Shown: positions 1 through 8,831, counted from the first letter of the stretch. The stretch is DNA of 64,000 bases from Limiplasma sp048370855 (GCA_048370855.1 DBGEOK010000111.1:12043-76042), one strand, 5' to 3'. Numbers and translations are program-made. Notes: generated from the sequence alone by a model not told the origin.

Positions 1-2240
1 TCCTCCAGGTCCTTGAGGTTTTCCTGCGGAATCAGCACGGTACGGATGCCCGCACGGTATGCGGCCAACAGCTTCTCCTTCAGGCCGCCGATTGGGAGCA
101 CGCGTCCCCGGAGGGTAATTTCCCCGGTCATCGCAACCTCCTGTTTCACCGGCACGGACGTCAGCGCGCTGACCAGCGCGGTGGTCAGCGTGACGCCGGC
201 GCTTGGACCGTCCTTGGGCACCGCGCCCTCCGGCACATGGATGTGGATATCATGCTCTTTGAAAAATTGGGCGGAAACGCCCCACGGCTCGCAGTGCGCC
301 CTCACCCAGGAAAGCGCGGCGCGGGCGCTTTCCTGCATCACGTCCCCAAGCTTTCCGGTAAGCTGAAGCGCGCCAGAGCCTTGCATAACGGCGCATTCCA
401 CGGACAGCGTCTCCCCGCCGACCGCCGTGTAGGCAAGCCCGTTGACCACGCCCACGCGGCTCTCGCGCTCCAAGGGCTCCCGCGTAAACCGGGGCGCGCC
501 CAGATAGGCGTTCAGCTTTTCCGGGCCCACGACCACCTCGTTCGCCTTTCGGTCCAGCATCTCGACCGTCGCCTTGCGAACAACGCGCGCAAGGGTGCGC
601 TCCAGCTCGCGCACGCCCGCCTCGCGGGTATACCCCTCGATGAGCGAGCGAAGCACGCGGTCGCTCATCCGGACGCTTCGCTGCGAAAGGCCGTGGCGCT
701 CGATTTGCTTGGGCAGCAGGTGCCGCCGGGCGATCCTGAGCTTTTCCTCCTCGGTATAGCTGGGAACCTCGATGATTTCCAGCCGGTCCAGCAAGGCCGG
801 CGGTATGGTATCCACCGTATTGGCCGTGGTGATGAACATGACGCGGCTCAGGTCGAAGGGCAGCTCCATATAATGGTCGCGGAAGGCGTTGTTTTGCTCG
901 GCGTCCAGCACCTCGAGCAGCGCGGCGGCGGGATCGCCCCGAAAATCGCTGCTCATCTTGTCAATTTCATCGAACAGGAAGACGGGATTCATCGTGCCGG
1001 CCTGCTTGATCCCCGTGATGATGCGGCCGGGAATCGCGCCCACATAGGTGCGGCGATGCCCCCGGATCTCCGCCTCGTCGCGCACGCCGCCCAGCGACAT
1101 TTGAACGAACCTGCGGCCCACCGCCTTGGCGATCGCGCGCACAATCGACGTCTTGCCCACGCCCGGAGGGCCGGCAAAGCAAAGGATGGGGCCCTTCATG
1201 TCGTCCTTCATGCGGAGCACGGCCAGGTATTCGATGATGCGCTCCTTCACCTTTTCCAGGCCGTAATGGTCTTCCTCCAGCACCCGCCGGGCGCGCTTCA
1301 GGTCCAGGTTGTCCGGGGTGGTCTTGCCCCAAGGCAGGTCCAGAATCCATTCCACATACGTGCGGCTGACGCCGATCTCCGGCGTCCCCGGCGTCATGCG
1401 GGACAGCCGTTCCAGCTCCTTTTCCGCCTTTTCCCGCGCCTCGTCGTTCAACGGCGTTTCCGCCAGGCGTTCCCGAAGGTCCTCCACATCGGCGCCGTCC
1501 TTGTCGCCAAGCTCCGTCTGGATGGCCTTGATTTGCTCGCGCAGGTAATAATCCTTCTGATTTTTTTCGATCTGCTTTTTGATGCGCGCCTGAACCTGCT
1601 TTTCCACATCGGCCAGCTCGGTTTCCCGAAGAAGGATGCCGCAGAGCTCTTCCAGGCGGTCCTTGACCTTGAGCTTTTCCAGGATTGCCTGCCGGTCCTC
1701 CAGCTTGGTCAGCACGTTCGCGGCGATGATATCCGCTAGCTGGTCCGGCTTGTCGACGTCCATCACGGAGCGAAGCGTTTCCTGCGACACCCTCATGCTC
1801 GCCGTGCAGTATTCCTCAAAAAACTCATGCGTGGTGCGGACCAGCGCCTTCATCTCGGCGCTGTCCCGGGCATGGTCGTCGCGCACGGGCCGGACATCCG
1901 CCACCATGCACGGTTCTTCCTCCACCACGCTGACCAGCACGGCCCGGCGAACGCCCTCCACCAGCACGCGGATGCTGTCTCCGGGCAGGTTGAGCACCTG
2001 CTTGACCTGCGCGATGGTGCCCACGCGGCAAAGGTCGTCAAGCTGAGGCTCGTCGATCTCCGCGTCCATTTGAGCGACCAGAAAAATTCTTTGGTCCTCC
2101 ATCATGGCCTTTTCCAGAGCGGCCACGCTCTTGGGACGTCCCACGTCAAAGTGGAGCACCATATGCGGGAACACCATCATTCCCCGCAGAGGCAGCACGG
2201 GCATGCGCGTGAGCATGCTCCTGCGCGTCGTTTCCTGCAT
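1..2240 (-). CDS. lon: ATP-dependent Lon protease (LonA), 3' end outside window
   Basis: This is the cytosolic AAA+ serine protease that degrades misfolded and regulatory proteins. About 746 residues are visible. They comprise the N-terminal LAN substrate-binding domain, Walker A GPPGVGKT near residue 358, and the C-terminal protease domain with PKDGPSAG (Ser680) and the catalytic Lys723 in GLKEKLLAA. The Ser-Lys spacing of 43 residues matches Lon. The last few dozen residues lie off the left edge, so the gene is cut by the window and not broken. The ATG at 2240 is preceded by GGGAGG. It lies directly downstream of lonB but has its own promoter. Confidence 0.97.
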   Translation of the reverse strand, partial: MQETTRRSMLTRMPVLPLRGMMVFPHMVLHFDVGRPKSVAALEKAMMEDQRIFLVAQMDAEIDEPQLDDLCRVGTIAQVKQVLNLPGDSIRVLVEGVRRAVLVSVVEEEPCMVADVRPVRDDHARDSAEMKALVRTTHEFFEEYCTASMRVSQETLRSVMDVDKPDQLADIIAANVLTKLEDRQAILEKLKVKDRLEELCGILLRETELADVEKQVQARIKKQIEKNQKDYYLREQIKAIQTELGDKDGADVEDLRERLAETPLNDEAREKAEKELERLSRMTPGTPEIGVSRTYVEWILDLPWGKTTPDNLDLKRARRVLEEDHYGLEKVKERIIEYLAVLRMKDDMKGPILCFAGPPGVGKTSIVRAIAKAVGRRFVQMSLGGVRDEAEIRGHRRTYVGAIPGRIITGIKQAGTMNPVFLFDEIDKMSSDFRGDPAAALLEVLDAEQNNAFRDHYMELPFDLSRVMFITTANTVDTIPPALLDRLEIIEVPSYTEEEKLRIARRHLLPKQIERHGLSQRSVRMSDRVLRSLIEGYTREAGVRELERTLARVVRKATVEMLDRKANEVVVGPEKLNAYLGAPRFTREPLERESRVGVVNGLAYTAVGGETLSVECAVMQGSGALQLTGKLGDVMQESARAALSWVRAHCEPWGVSAQFFKEHDIHIHVPEGAVPKDGPSAGVTLTTALVSALTSVPVKQEVAMTGEITLRGRVLPIGGLKEKLLAAYRAGIRTVLIPQENLKDLE

Positions 2241-2254
2241 GTCTATCCTCCCGA

Positions 2255-2287
2255 CGCCCGCGCGTGGATTTCAAAAGCGCGCGGGCG
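2255..2287 (-). promoter_or_regulatory. 5'-UTR hairpin ahead of lon
   Basis: A perfect 10-bp inverted repeat (arms 2255-2264 and 2278-2287, 13-nt loop) lies in the lon leader just upstream of its ribosome-binding site. There is no following T-tract on the minus strand, so it is probably not a terminator. It could stabilise the transcript or modulate translation. It does not cover the Shine-Dalgarno sequence. Confidence 0.5.
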
Positions 2288-2317
2288 TACTTGCGGCTTC
2301 AGCGCCGTCAACATTTG

Positions 2318-2346
2318 ATTATAACGGCTTCCGCGGCCAAATGCAA
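2318..2346 (-). promoter_or_regulatory. SigA-type promoter for lon
   Basis: On the minus strand, TTGCAT (2346-2341) is followed after 17 bp by TATAAT (2323-2318), about 80 nt upstream of the lon start codon. I saw no CIRCE or CtsR heptad repeat beside it. Confidence 0.7.
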
Positions 2347-2366
2347 GGCCCTGGGACGGATTCCCC

Positions 2367-4070
2367 TTACTGCGCGGCCTCGGCTTTGCCCGCCGCCGTT
2401 TGCTCCTCCGCGGCCATCACCGGCACGGGCGCGCCCTTGGGCGCCAATGGCGCTTCCTCCCGCTCGATGGCGCTTACCGGCAGCAGCATGCGCTCGATCG
2501 CCTCGTCCAGCGTGGATATGGGCAGCACCTGGATGGTGGTGTGCTCAAAGCGTTCCAATTGGTTATCCGCCGGGATCAGCACCGTGGTAAGCCCCGCGCG
2601 CTCCGCGGCCTCCACCTTGCCGGGCACGCCGCCTACCGGCTTGACCAGCCCGCGCACGCTGACCTCGCCCGTCACCGCCACATGCCCGTCCACAGGCCGG
2701 CCCGTCAGCGCGCTGGCGGCTACGACCGCCATCGCCACGCCCGCCGACGGCCCGTCCACAGGCGTGCCTCCGGGGAAATTGATATGCAAATCAAAATCCT
2801 GCGTGCGGTAGCCCATGGAATGGAGCAGCGTCATCACATTTTCCAAAGAGCTGCGGGCGGTGGACTTGCGTTTGATGCGGCGGCTTTCCGCGCCGATTTC
2901 CTCTTCCTCTACAATGCCGGTGATCACCAGCTTGCCCGATCCGCGCTGCGCCACGGCCTCGATCTCCATCGTAGCGCCCTGGTAGCTTCCGACAATCGCC
3001 AGGCCATGCACCACGCCGACGCGGTTTTGCGTATCGGCGCGCTGCTCCGGCCGCGCCGCGTAGTGACCGGAATAGATCACCCATTCCACGTCTTCCGTCC
3101 GGATCTCGGTGCGTTCATCCATTTGAGCGAGGCCGGCGCACATCTGCACGATATTGACCGCGTCGCGGCCGCAGGCGGCAAAGCGCCCCACCAGCTCCGC
3201 GTCCTCGTGGGAAAGGGCGAAGCCGGCGCGCTTGGCGGAGTTATATGCGATATCCGCCACCTCGTCCGGCTCCAGGGCGCGGAAGAACACCTCCATACAG
3301 CGCGACCGCAGGGCGGGCGAAATTTCCTGCGGGCTGCGCGTGGTCGCGCCCACCAGGCGGAAGTCGGCGGGAAGGCCGTTTTTAAAGATATCGTGGATAT
3401 AGCGCGGGATGCTGTTATCGTCCGCGTTATAATAGGCGGACTCGAGCATCACCTTGCGGTCCTCCAGCACCTTCAACAGCTTGTTCATCTGAATGGGGTG
3501 CAGCTCCCCGATCTCATCCAGGAACAGCACGCCGCCGTGCGCCTTGCTGACCGCGCCGGGCTTCGGCTGGGGAATGCCTTGCACCCCCAGCGGGCCCGCG
3601 CCCTGATAAATGGGATCGTGCACGCTGCCAATCAACGGGTCGGCGATAGCCCGTTCATCAAAGCGCACACAGGTAGCGTCCATTTCAATAAAGGGAGCGT
3701 TTTGCGCAAAAGGCGTGCCCGGGCTCTTCTTGGCCGCCTCCAGAACCAGGCGCGCGGCGCAGGTCTTGCCGATGCCCGGAGGTCCGTAAATCAGCACATG
3801 CTGCGGATTTTTTCCGCAAAGGATGGCCTTGAGCGACTTGATGCCGTCCTCCTGCCCTACGATATCCGCAAACTTAGCGGGCCTGACGCGCTCCGCCAGC
3901 GGCTCGCTGAGCTTGAGCGCGCGCATTTTTTGAAGGCGCTCAAACTCACGGCCGCTCTCCCGGCGGTGCGCGGGCTGCGTTTTGCGCTGCGCGCGAAGCT
4001 GCGTATAGAAATAGATGCCCACAACGACCGTAACCAATAGCTGAATGGCAAACAAAATAGCGCTGACCAA
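2367..4070 (-). CDS. lonB: LonB family ATP-dependent protease
   Basis: LonB is the membrane-anchored Lon paralogue found next to lonA in Bacillota. In Bacillus subtilis it is made in the forespore. I place the start at TTG 4070, because GGAGGT sits six bases upstream and the protein then begins directly with the expected N-terminal transmembrane helix (residues 2-22), giving 567 aa. An upstream in-frame extension to 4322 exists but has no ribosome-binding site and no family resemblance. Visible motifs are Walker A GPPGIGKT at 96-103, Walker B FLDEIGEL, and the protease site PVDGPSAG with Ser442. A perfect 12-bp palindrome (4088-4099) lies just upstream of the start and may be an operator. Confidence 0.93.
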   Translation of the reverse strand: MVSAILFAIQLLVTVVVGIYFYTQLRAQRKTQPAHRRESGREFERLQKMRALKLSEPLAERVRPAKFADIVGQEDGIKSLKAILCGKNPQHVLIYGPPGIGKTCAARLVLEAAKKSPGTPFAQNAPFIEMDATCVRFDERAIADPLIGSVHDPIYQGAGPLGVQGIPQPKPGAVSKAHGGVLFLDEIGELHPIQMNKLLKVLEDRKVMLESAYYNADDNSIPRYIHDIFKNGLPADFRLVGATTRSPQEISPALRSRCMEVFFRALEPDEVADIAYNSAKRAGFALSHEDAELVGRFAACGRDAVNIVQMCAGLAQMDERTEIRTEDVEWVIYSGHYAARPEQRADTQNRVGVVHGLAIVGSYQGATMEIEAVAQRGSGKLVITGIVEEEEIGAESRRIKRKSTARSSLENVMTLLHSMGYRTQDFDLHINFPGGTPVDGPSAGVAMAVVAASALTGRPVDGHVAVTGEVSVRGLVKPVGGVPGKVEAAERAGLTTVLIPADNQLERFEHTTIQVLPISTLDEAIERMLLPVSAIEREEAPLAPKGAPVPVMAAEEQTAAGKAEAAQ

Positions 4071-4298
4071 CGATAGACCTCCATTCGCGGAACGTTCCGT
4101 TCCCCTGTTCTGTCCCGTGGTATCTTGTGAGAAACGGGGTCGTTCCATGTATGGGGGATGTTGGGAGCGCCGGGCGGAGAAGCCGCTCGCGGCTCTATAT
4201 AAAAGGATGCTCCGGCCTTTGTCGGGAAGAAATTTCCCGGTTTCCGGCAGCCAAGGCGTCTTTGCGCGTTTGTTGGAAAGCGGGGCGAAAACCCTTCC

Positions 4299-4325
4299 AA
4301 AAAAGGATGCCCTTCCAAGCATCCC
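4299..4325 (-). terminator. Rho-independent terminator after coaBC
   Basis: On the minus strand a GGATGC/GCATCC stem (4324-4319 and 4310-4305) with an 8-nt loop is followed by six Ts (4304-4299). It ends the yicC-to-coaBC operon before lonB. Confidence 0.8.
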
Positions 4326-4337
4326 CGCAATTTGCCG

Positions 4338-5546
4338 TTACGCGTTTTGACGGCCAAGCAGTTTGACGGCTTCATCCAGGATCCGTTCCGCCAGGTCGCG
4401 CTTGCTCATGAGCTCCAGCGCCGCCTGCGAATTTTCAGTGACGAGCGTCGCAATATTAGTATCCGTTCCAAAGCCCGCGCCCTCGGCGGTGACGTCGTTG
4501 GCGACGATCATATCCAGGTTTTTGGAGCGGAGCTTTTTTCGCGCGTTTTCCAGCACGTCCTGCGTTTCCGCCGCGAAACCGACCAGCACCTGTCCGGGCC
4601 TCCGGCGCTCTCCCACGGCCTTCGCAATATCCGGGTTCTCTACCAAATGAAGCGTAAGGCCCTCTCCGTCCCGCTTTTTCAGCTTCTGGCCCGAATAACG
4701 CTCGGGGCGGTAATCCGCGGGCGCGGCCGCCTGGATGATGATATCCTGTTTGCCGCAGCGTTCCAGCATGGCTTCATAGAGGCTTTGCGCGGACGTAACG
4801 GCCACCGTTTCCACGCCGTCCGGCCTGGGCAGGCTTACCGGCCCGGACAGAAGCGTAACCTCCGCCCCCCGCGCTCGAGCGGCCTCCGCCAGCGCATAGC
4901 CCATTTTTCCGGAGGAATCGTTGGTCAGGTAGCGGACGGGATCGATACGCTCTACCGTGGGGCCCGCCGTCACCAGCACGCGCACGCCCTCCAGGTCCCG
5001 CTTGGAAAGAAGCAGCCGCACGACGGCGTCCACAATTTCCTTCGGCTCGCTCATGCGCCCGGCGCCCGAATCCCCGCAGGCGAGGAATCCGCTCTCCGGT
5101 CCGACGGTCAGCACGCCGCGCCGCTTGAGCAGCGAAAGGTTATCCCGCGTCGCGGCCGCCGTCCACATGCCCGTATTCATCGCGGGCGCAAGCAGTACCG
5201 GCGCCTTGGTCGCCAGAAGCGTGGTGGTCAGCATGTCGTCGGCGATGCCATGGGCAAGCTTCGCCATCAGGTTGGCGGTTGCCGGGGCCACAAGCATGAG
5301 ATCCGCCTTTTGCGCCAAAGAAATATGCCGAACATCCCACGATTCCCGGCGCTCGAAGGTGTCCAGGCACACAGGCCTCCGGCTGAGGGTTTCAAACGTC
5401 AGGGGTTGAACCAGTTTGGCGGCGTTTTGCGTCATGATGACGTCCACGCCGGCTCCCAGCTTCACCAGCCGAGATACGACCTCGCACGCCTTATAGGCGG
5501 CGATGCCGCCCGTGACCCCCAAAACGACTTGCCTGCCCTCCAGCAT
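4338..5546 (-). CDS. coaBC: Bifunctional phosphopantothenoylcysteine decarboxylase/synthetase
   Basis: This enzyme makes 4'-phosphopantetheine in coenzyme A synthesis. The synthetase half (CoaB) joins phosphopantothenate to cysteine using CTP. The flavin-dependent decarboxylase half (CoaC) then removes CO2. The 402-aa length is typical. The CoaC part has GGIAAYKACE at the N-terminus, the active-site His region HISLAQKADL, and the APATANLMAKLAHG motif. The CoaB part has VTAGPTVERIDPVRYL and the KLKK loop. GGAGG precedes ATG 5546. It starts just after the rpoZ stop codon and is last in its operon. Confidence 0.97.
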   Translation of the reverse strand: MLEGRQVVLGVTGGIAAYKACEVVSRLVKLGAGVDVIMTQNAAKLVQPLTFETLSRRPVCLDTFERRESWDVRHISLAQKADLMLVAPATANLMAKLAHGIADDMLTTTLLATKAPVLLAPAMNTGMWTAAATRDNLSLLKRRGVLTVGPESGFLACGDSGAGRMSEPKEIVDAVVRLLLSKRDLEGVRVLVTAGPTVERIDPVRYLTNDSSGKMGYALAEAARARGAEVTLLSGPVSLPRPDGVETVAVTSAQSLYEAMLERCGKQDIIIQAAAPADYRPERYSGQKLKKRDGEGLTLHLVENPDIAKAVGERRRPGQVLVGFAAETQDVLENARKKLRSKNLDMIVANDVTAEGAGFGTDTNIATLVTENSQAALELMSKRDLAERILDEAVKLLGRQNA

Positions 5547-5548
5547 GG

Positions 5549-5761
5549 TCAGGCCTCCGTTTCGGGGTCGCGCTCATAGGTCAACAGGCCGCGGTTGATC
5601 TCCTCGACGGCAACCTTCAGGGGCTTCATCTCCTTGGGGTCGATCAGCGGCTGCGCGCCGTCCACAAGCTGGCGGGCCCGCTTGCTCGCCTCCACCACCA
5701 GCGTGTACCGGCAGTCCACCTTTTCCGACAGTTCCACAATCGTAGGTTCCACAATCGCCAT
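5549..5761 (-). CDS. rpoZ: RNA polymerase omega subunit
   Basis: This small subunit helps RNA polymerase assemble. It is 70 aa when started at the ATG at 5761, which has AAGGAGG in ideal position. The reading frame is open nine codons further upstream but those codons lack a site. It carries the family pattern of a tyrosine-start helix (CRYTLVVEASKRARQL) and an acidic tail. Its place between gmk and coaBC is the standard Bacillota order. Confidence 0.93.
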   Translation of the reverse strand: MAIVEPTIVELSEKVDCRYTLVVEASKRARQLVDGAQPLIDPKEMKPLKVAVEEINRGLLTYERDPETEA

Positions 5762-5784
5762 AAACGAATCCTCCTTCAGTTGAG

Positions 5785-6396
5785 TCAATTTTCTCCAATG
5801 ACAGGCTTAAACCTTGTGGTTCGCTGCTTTTCAGCGTTGGCAATGCATTGAAGCTGAGAGAACGCCAGCTCCAGGCTGTCGTTGATAATCGCATACTGGT
5901 AGCGGCCTATCTTGCCAACCTCGCCGCGCGCGTTGAGCAGGCGGCGCTCGATCTCCACAGGGTCGTCCGTGTTGCGGGTATGCAGCCGGACCCGAAGGTC
6001 CTCAAAGCTGGGCGGCAGGATAAACACGCTGACATAATCCTCCGTGTTTTCCATCACGCTGACCGCGCCCTGCGGATCGATATCCAGCAGCACGTTAAAC
6101 CCCCGGGCCATCATATCCTCCACAGGGCGGCGCAGCGTGCCGTAGCTGTGGCCATGCACGGAGGCGTGCTCCAGAAATTCGCCGTTTTGAACCATCGCGG
6201 CGTATTCCGCCTCGCTCACGAAATGATAATGCACGCCCTCCAGCTCGCCCTCCCGGGGCTTGCGCGTGGTCACGCTGCAGGAAAAGCGAAAGCTGGGGTC
6301 GCTGTCCATCAGCATTTTCACCAGCGTTCCCTTTCCCGTGCCGGATGGACCGGAAATAATCAGCAGCATTCCTCTGCGCTCGACGCGAACCGGCAT
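5785..6396 (-). CDS. gmk: Guanylate kinase
   Basis: Guanylate kinase phosphorylates GMP to GDP with ATP. The 203-aa protein has the P-loop SGPSGTGKG near residues 15-23, the GMP-binding TRKPREGELEGVHYHFVS stretch, and the lid-region arginines in a normal arrangement. ATG 6396 follows GGGAGGG and lies directly behind remA. It is transcribed with yicC, remA, rpoZ and coaBC. Confidence 0.97.
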   Translation of the reverse strand: MPVRVERRGMLLIISGPSGTGKGTLVKMLMDSDPSFRFSCSVTTRKPREGELEGVHYHFVSEAEYAAMVQNGEFLEHASVHGHSYGTLRRPVEDMMARGFNVLLDIDPQGAVSVMENTEDYVSVFILPPSFEDLRVRLHTRNTDDPVEIERRLLNARGEVGKIGRYQYAIINDSLELAFSQLQCIANAEKQRTTRFKPVIGEN

Positions 6397-6398
6397 CG

Positions 6399-6674
6399 CT
6401 AGCCCTCCCTTTCCTCGTCCCGCGGGACCGTCTCCGCCCTGGACGCGGCGCGGCCCGCGATAGTTTCGGGCTGAATGGCGGAGAGGATGATATGGTCGCT
6501 GTCCGTCTGAATAACCGCCCGGGTGCGGCGTCCCTGCGTAGCGTCAATCAGGCGCTTGCGCTCGCGTCCCTCCTGAATCAGCCTTTTCACGGGCGCGCTG
6601 TCCGGGCTGACAATGGCCACGATGCGGTCGGCGGCAATCATGTTGCCAAAGCCGATGTTGATAAGGCGTATCAC
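6399..6674 (-). CDS. remA: RemA/DUF370 family extracellular matrix regulator
   Basis: RemA is a small DNA-binding protein that activates biofilm matrix genes in B. subtilis. It is conserved beside gmk in Bacillota. I start it at GTG 6674, because GGAAGGGGG lies upstream and the protein then opens with the family sequence RLINIGFGNMIAADRI. An open extension to 6731 has no family similarity. Conserved blocks are IVSPDSAPVKRLIQEGRER, LIDATQGRRTRAVI and SDHIILSAIQPETI. The C-terminal ~15 residues are a variable charged tail. Length is 91 aa. Confidence 0.92.
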   Translation of the reverse strand: MIRLINIGFGNMIAADRIVAIVSPDSAPVKRLIQEGRERKRLIDATQGRRTRAVIQTDSDHIILSAIQPETIAGRAASRAETVPRDEEREG

Positions 6675-6693
6675 CCCAAGCCCCCTTCCGCTG

Positions 6694-7569
6694 TTACACG
6701 ACGTTTTGCACCTGCTCGCGCAGCTTTTCAACGACGCATTTGGCGTCCAGCACGCTTTGCGCGATCTGCGCGTCGGAAGCCTTGGCCCCCATGGTATTGA
6801 TCTCGCGGTTCATCTCCTGCAACAGAAAGTCCAGCCGCCGGCCGACCTCGTCCGTTCCATGAAGGCTTTCGCGGAACTGGTCGATATGGCTTTGAAGGCG
6901 GCTCAGCTCCTCGTCGATGGCGCAGCGGTCCGCCAGCAGCGCCACCTCCTGCGCCAGCCGCTGAGGGTCGGCGGGGCTGACCCGCCATTCCTCCAGCCTT
7001 GCCTCCAGACGCTTGCGGTATTCCTCCGGCACCATGGGAGCGCGGCTTGCCATGCGTTCCCGCAGGGCCGAAAGCTCGTCAAGGTACCGAAGAAGGTCGT
7101 CCGCCAGATGGACGCCCTCGCGCTCCCGCATATCAAAAAGCTTTTCCAGCGCGCCGTCAAGGGCTTCCAGCGCCAGGGCCGTAACGGCCTCCGCGTCCTC
7201 CTCGGCCTGCGAGACGGTCACCGCGCCGCTCAGCTCCAATATATCGCTTACGGTTGGACGCTTATAGGGCTCCAGCTCCTTTTCCGCCTGCCCGAGCGCC
7301 GCGTTGAAGGCTTCCAGCAGCGCGACGTCTACCCGCACCGCCCTTGCGTCGGCGCGGGTGTTTTGATAGGTGAGAAACACATCCACATGTCCGCGGCGAA
7401 GCCCGCTCCCGTTGATGCGGAAACGCAGCGCGTCCTCCAGAAAGGCAAGGTTTTTGGGCAGGCGAAAGGACAGGTCCAAAAAGCGGTGGTTGACGGTTTT
7501 AAGCTCGACCGTCATTTCGCGCCCGTCGCAGCAGGCGCGGCAGCGGCCATAGCCCGTCATGCTTTGCAT
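6694..7569 (-). CDS. YicC/YloC family endoribonuclease
   Basis: This is a 291-aa member of the YicC/YloC family, whose E. coli member is an endoribonuclease involved in RNA turnover. It has the hallmark N-terminus MQSMTGYGR, the VELKTVNHRFLDLSFRLP block and the C-terminal EMNREINTMGAKASD motif. AGGAGG precedes ATG 7569. It is the first gene after a near-consensus promoter and heads the operon yicC-remA-gmk-rpoZ-coaBC. Confidence 0.95.
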   Translation of the reverse strand: MQSMTGYGRCRACCDGREMTVELKTVNHRFLDLSFRLPKNLAFLEDALRFRINGSGLRRGHVDVFLTYQNTRADARAVRVDVALLEAFNAALGQAEKELEPYKRPTVSDILELSGAVTVSQAEEDAEAVTALALEALDGALEKLFDMREREGVHLADDLLRYLDELSALRERMASRAPMVPEEYRKRLEARLEEWRVSPADPQRLAQEVALLADRCAIDEELSRLQSHIDQFRESLHGTDEVGRRLDFLLQEMNREINTMGAKASDAQIAQSVLDAKCVVEKLREQVQNVV

Positions 7570-7602
7570 GCACCGCTCGCCTCCTTTAGCTTAGTAAATT
7601 TT

Positions 7603-7631
7603 ATTATAGCATTTTTCTGTGGAAATGACAA
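7603..7631 (-). promoter_or_regulatory. SigA promoter of the yicC-coaBC operon
   Basis: On the minus strand TTGTCA (7631-7626), a 17-bp spacer and TATAAT (7608-7603) stand about 35 nt before the yicC start. Confidence 0.88.
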
Positions 7632-7716
7632 GTTTGAAGCGATTTTGGGAAGGGAGCAACCGCAGGAGCTTTTGAGAACGGCCAAACGCGGGGGGAAAAT
7701 CAGCCGAAAATTCCGC

Positions 7717-7745
7717 TTGTGCCGCGAACCTATCCATGATATAGT
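7717..7745 (+). promoter_or_regulatory. SigA-type promoter for the secreted protein at 7790
   Basis: TTGTGC (7717-7722), 17 bp, TATAGT (7740-7745) lie 44 nt upstream of the start codon. It is divergent from the yicC promoter. Confidence 0.65.
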
Positions 7746-7789
7746 CATTGCAACAAGAGACGTCATCTGATATACGAGGGAGGAGTACC

Positions 7790-8506
7790 ATGAAGCGTTT
7801 GCTCGCCATTTTCTTAATCCTTTGCTCCATTATGATTCCCGCTTCGGTTACCGCGGAGCGTTCTATGGACGGTTACGATTTTAACGCCCCGCTCAACTGC
7901 CTTTGGGATATACCGCTCAACATCCCCATTGAAGAGTTTGTGGAAAGGGCGTACAGAGCAACCGGATTCATGTTTGTCCAGAATGAGGAAGACGGTCAAA
8001 AATACGAGGTTGACACAAGCGTACAATCGATATCGCTGCTTGGATATCCGCTGAAACTGGCTATCGCCGAGGCCCGCGACATCTTTTTTGCGCAGCCCGA
8101 GTATGACGGTAAGTTTTGCAGGCTCTCGCTCATGTTTTATGATGTAGAGCATCCGGAAAAATTAACGACGGACATCGTTTCAGCGATTTCGGGCAAATTT
8201 GGCGATCCAACAGGTTGGCTTGTAACGGCAGACGACACGTATTACGATCTTCCTTATCTATCAGGAGAAATCGACGAAGCCGCCATTTTCAGAATCCTGA
8301 CGGAGCCGGAAGAGACTAGAATCGTTATCGATTGGAGTAATCTTAGCTTTTCGATTTATACCTATGAGAGAACCGACGAAGAAAAAATTTTTATCTCCTC
8401 AATATCTGAAACAAATTATGTTTTTAAAAATCAAATCCCTTATCCATCGGCTGGAAGCTACGTGGATTTGGTCCCATACATTGGCGATGCCGACGCGGGC
8501 ATTTAG
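7790..8506 (+). CDS. Secreted protein of unknown function
   Basis: I do not recognise this 238-aa protein. Residues 1-22 form a clear Sec signal peptide (MKRLLAIF...) with probable cleavage after SVTA, and there is no lipobox cysteine. The mature part is acidic and aromatic, with alternating short hydrophobic strands and no further membrane segment. The start at 7790 is set by GGGAGGAG. It is a single-gene unit with its own promoter and terminator. Its base composition is visibly more AT-rich than the flanking genes, and it lacks the G/C third-position bias seen elsewhere, which suggests acquisition from another source. Confidence 0.8.
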   Translation: MKRLLAIFLILCSIMIPASVTAERSMDGYDFNAPLNCLWDIPLNIPIEEFVERAYRATGFMFVQNEEDGQKYEVDTSVQSISLLGYPLKLAIAEARDIFFAQPEYDGKFCRLSLMFYDVEHPEKLTTDIVSAISGKFGDPTGWLVTADDTYYDLPYLSGEIDEAAIFRILTEPEETRIVIDWSNLSFSIYTYERTDEEKIFISSISETNYVFKNQIPYPSAGSYVDLVPYIGDADAGI

Positions 8507-8531
8507 CCGGTCAAGGATGCTGGTATTACAA

Positions 8532-8561
8532 AGCGCCTCGGAAAAAATCCGGGGCGTTTTG
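8532..8561 (+). terminator. Rho-independent terminator
   Basis: A 9-bp stem with one mismatch (CGCCTCGGA pairing with TCCGGGGCG, short A-rich loop) is followed by TTTT. It ends the transcript of the secreted protein. Confidence 0.75.
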
Positions 8562-8776
8562 ATATACCATTTCCCGAATTGGGATCAGGGCCGAAATCAT
8601 AAACGGAGGATTCGCGTACCCTTCCCGCCGCGCCCGCTTCCTCCGCCCGCGCGCCGCGGACGGATTGCTCCGGGTTTGGCCCCGGTCGGCCTCGCCGGCG
8701 GGTGAATGGCCGCGCCGTTCGGCAGGCCGCAAGCCAGCCGCTCCATGCCCTTCCGGCGCGCTCTACGGTTCGTCGA

Positions 8777-8805
8777 TTGCGCCCGAAACAAAGGTATGGT
8801 ATGCT
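8777..8805 (+). promoter_or_regulatory. SigA-type promoter for the HTH-SOR gene
   Basis: TTGCGC (8777-8782), 17-bp spacer, TATGCT (8800-8805), followed by AAGGGAGG before ATG 8832. The rest of the 8507-8831 gap is GC-rich and shows no gene. Confidence 0.6.
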
Positions 8806-8831
8806 GATACGCGGCAAGGGAGGCGACGCGG

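Noticed and set aside
237..1739. Long plus-strand open frame (500 codons)
   Set aside because: It is antisense to lon, has no ribosome-binding site and reads as Arg/His/Pro-rich sequence typical of the complement of a GC-rich gene.
2241..2366. CIRCE or CtsR heat-shock operator before lon
   Set aside because: Neither the TTAGCACTC-N9-GAGTGCTAA repeat nor the CtsR heptad direct repeat can be found.
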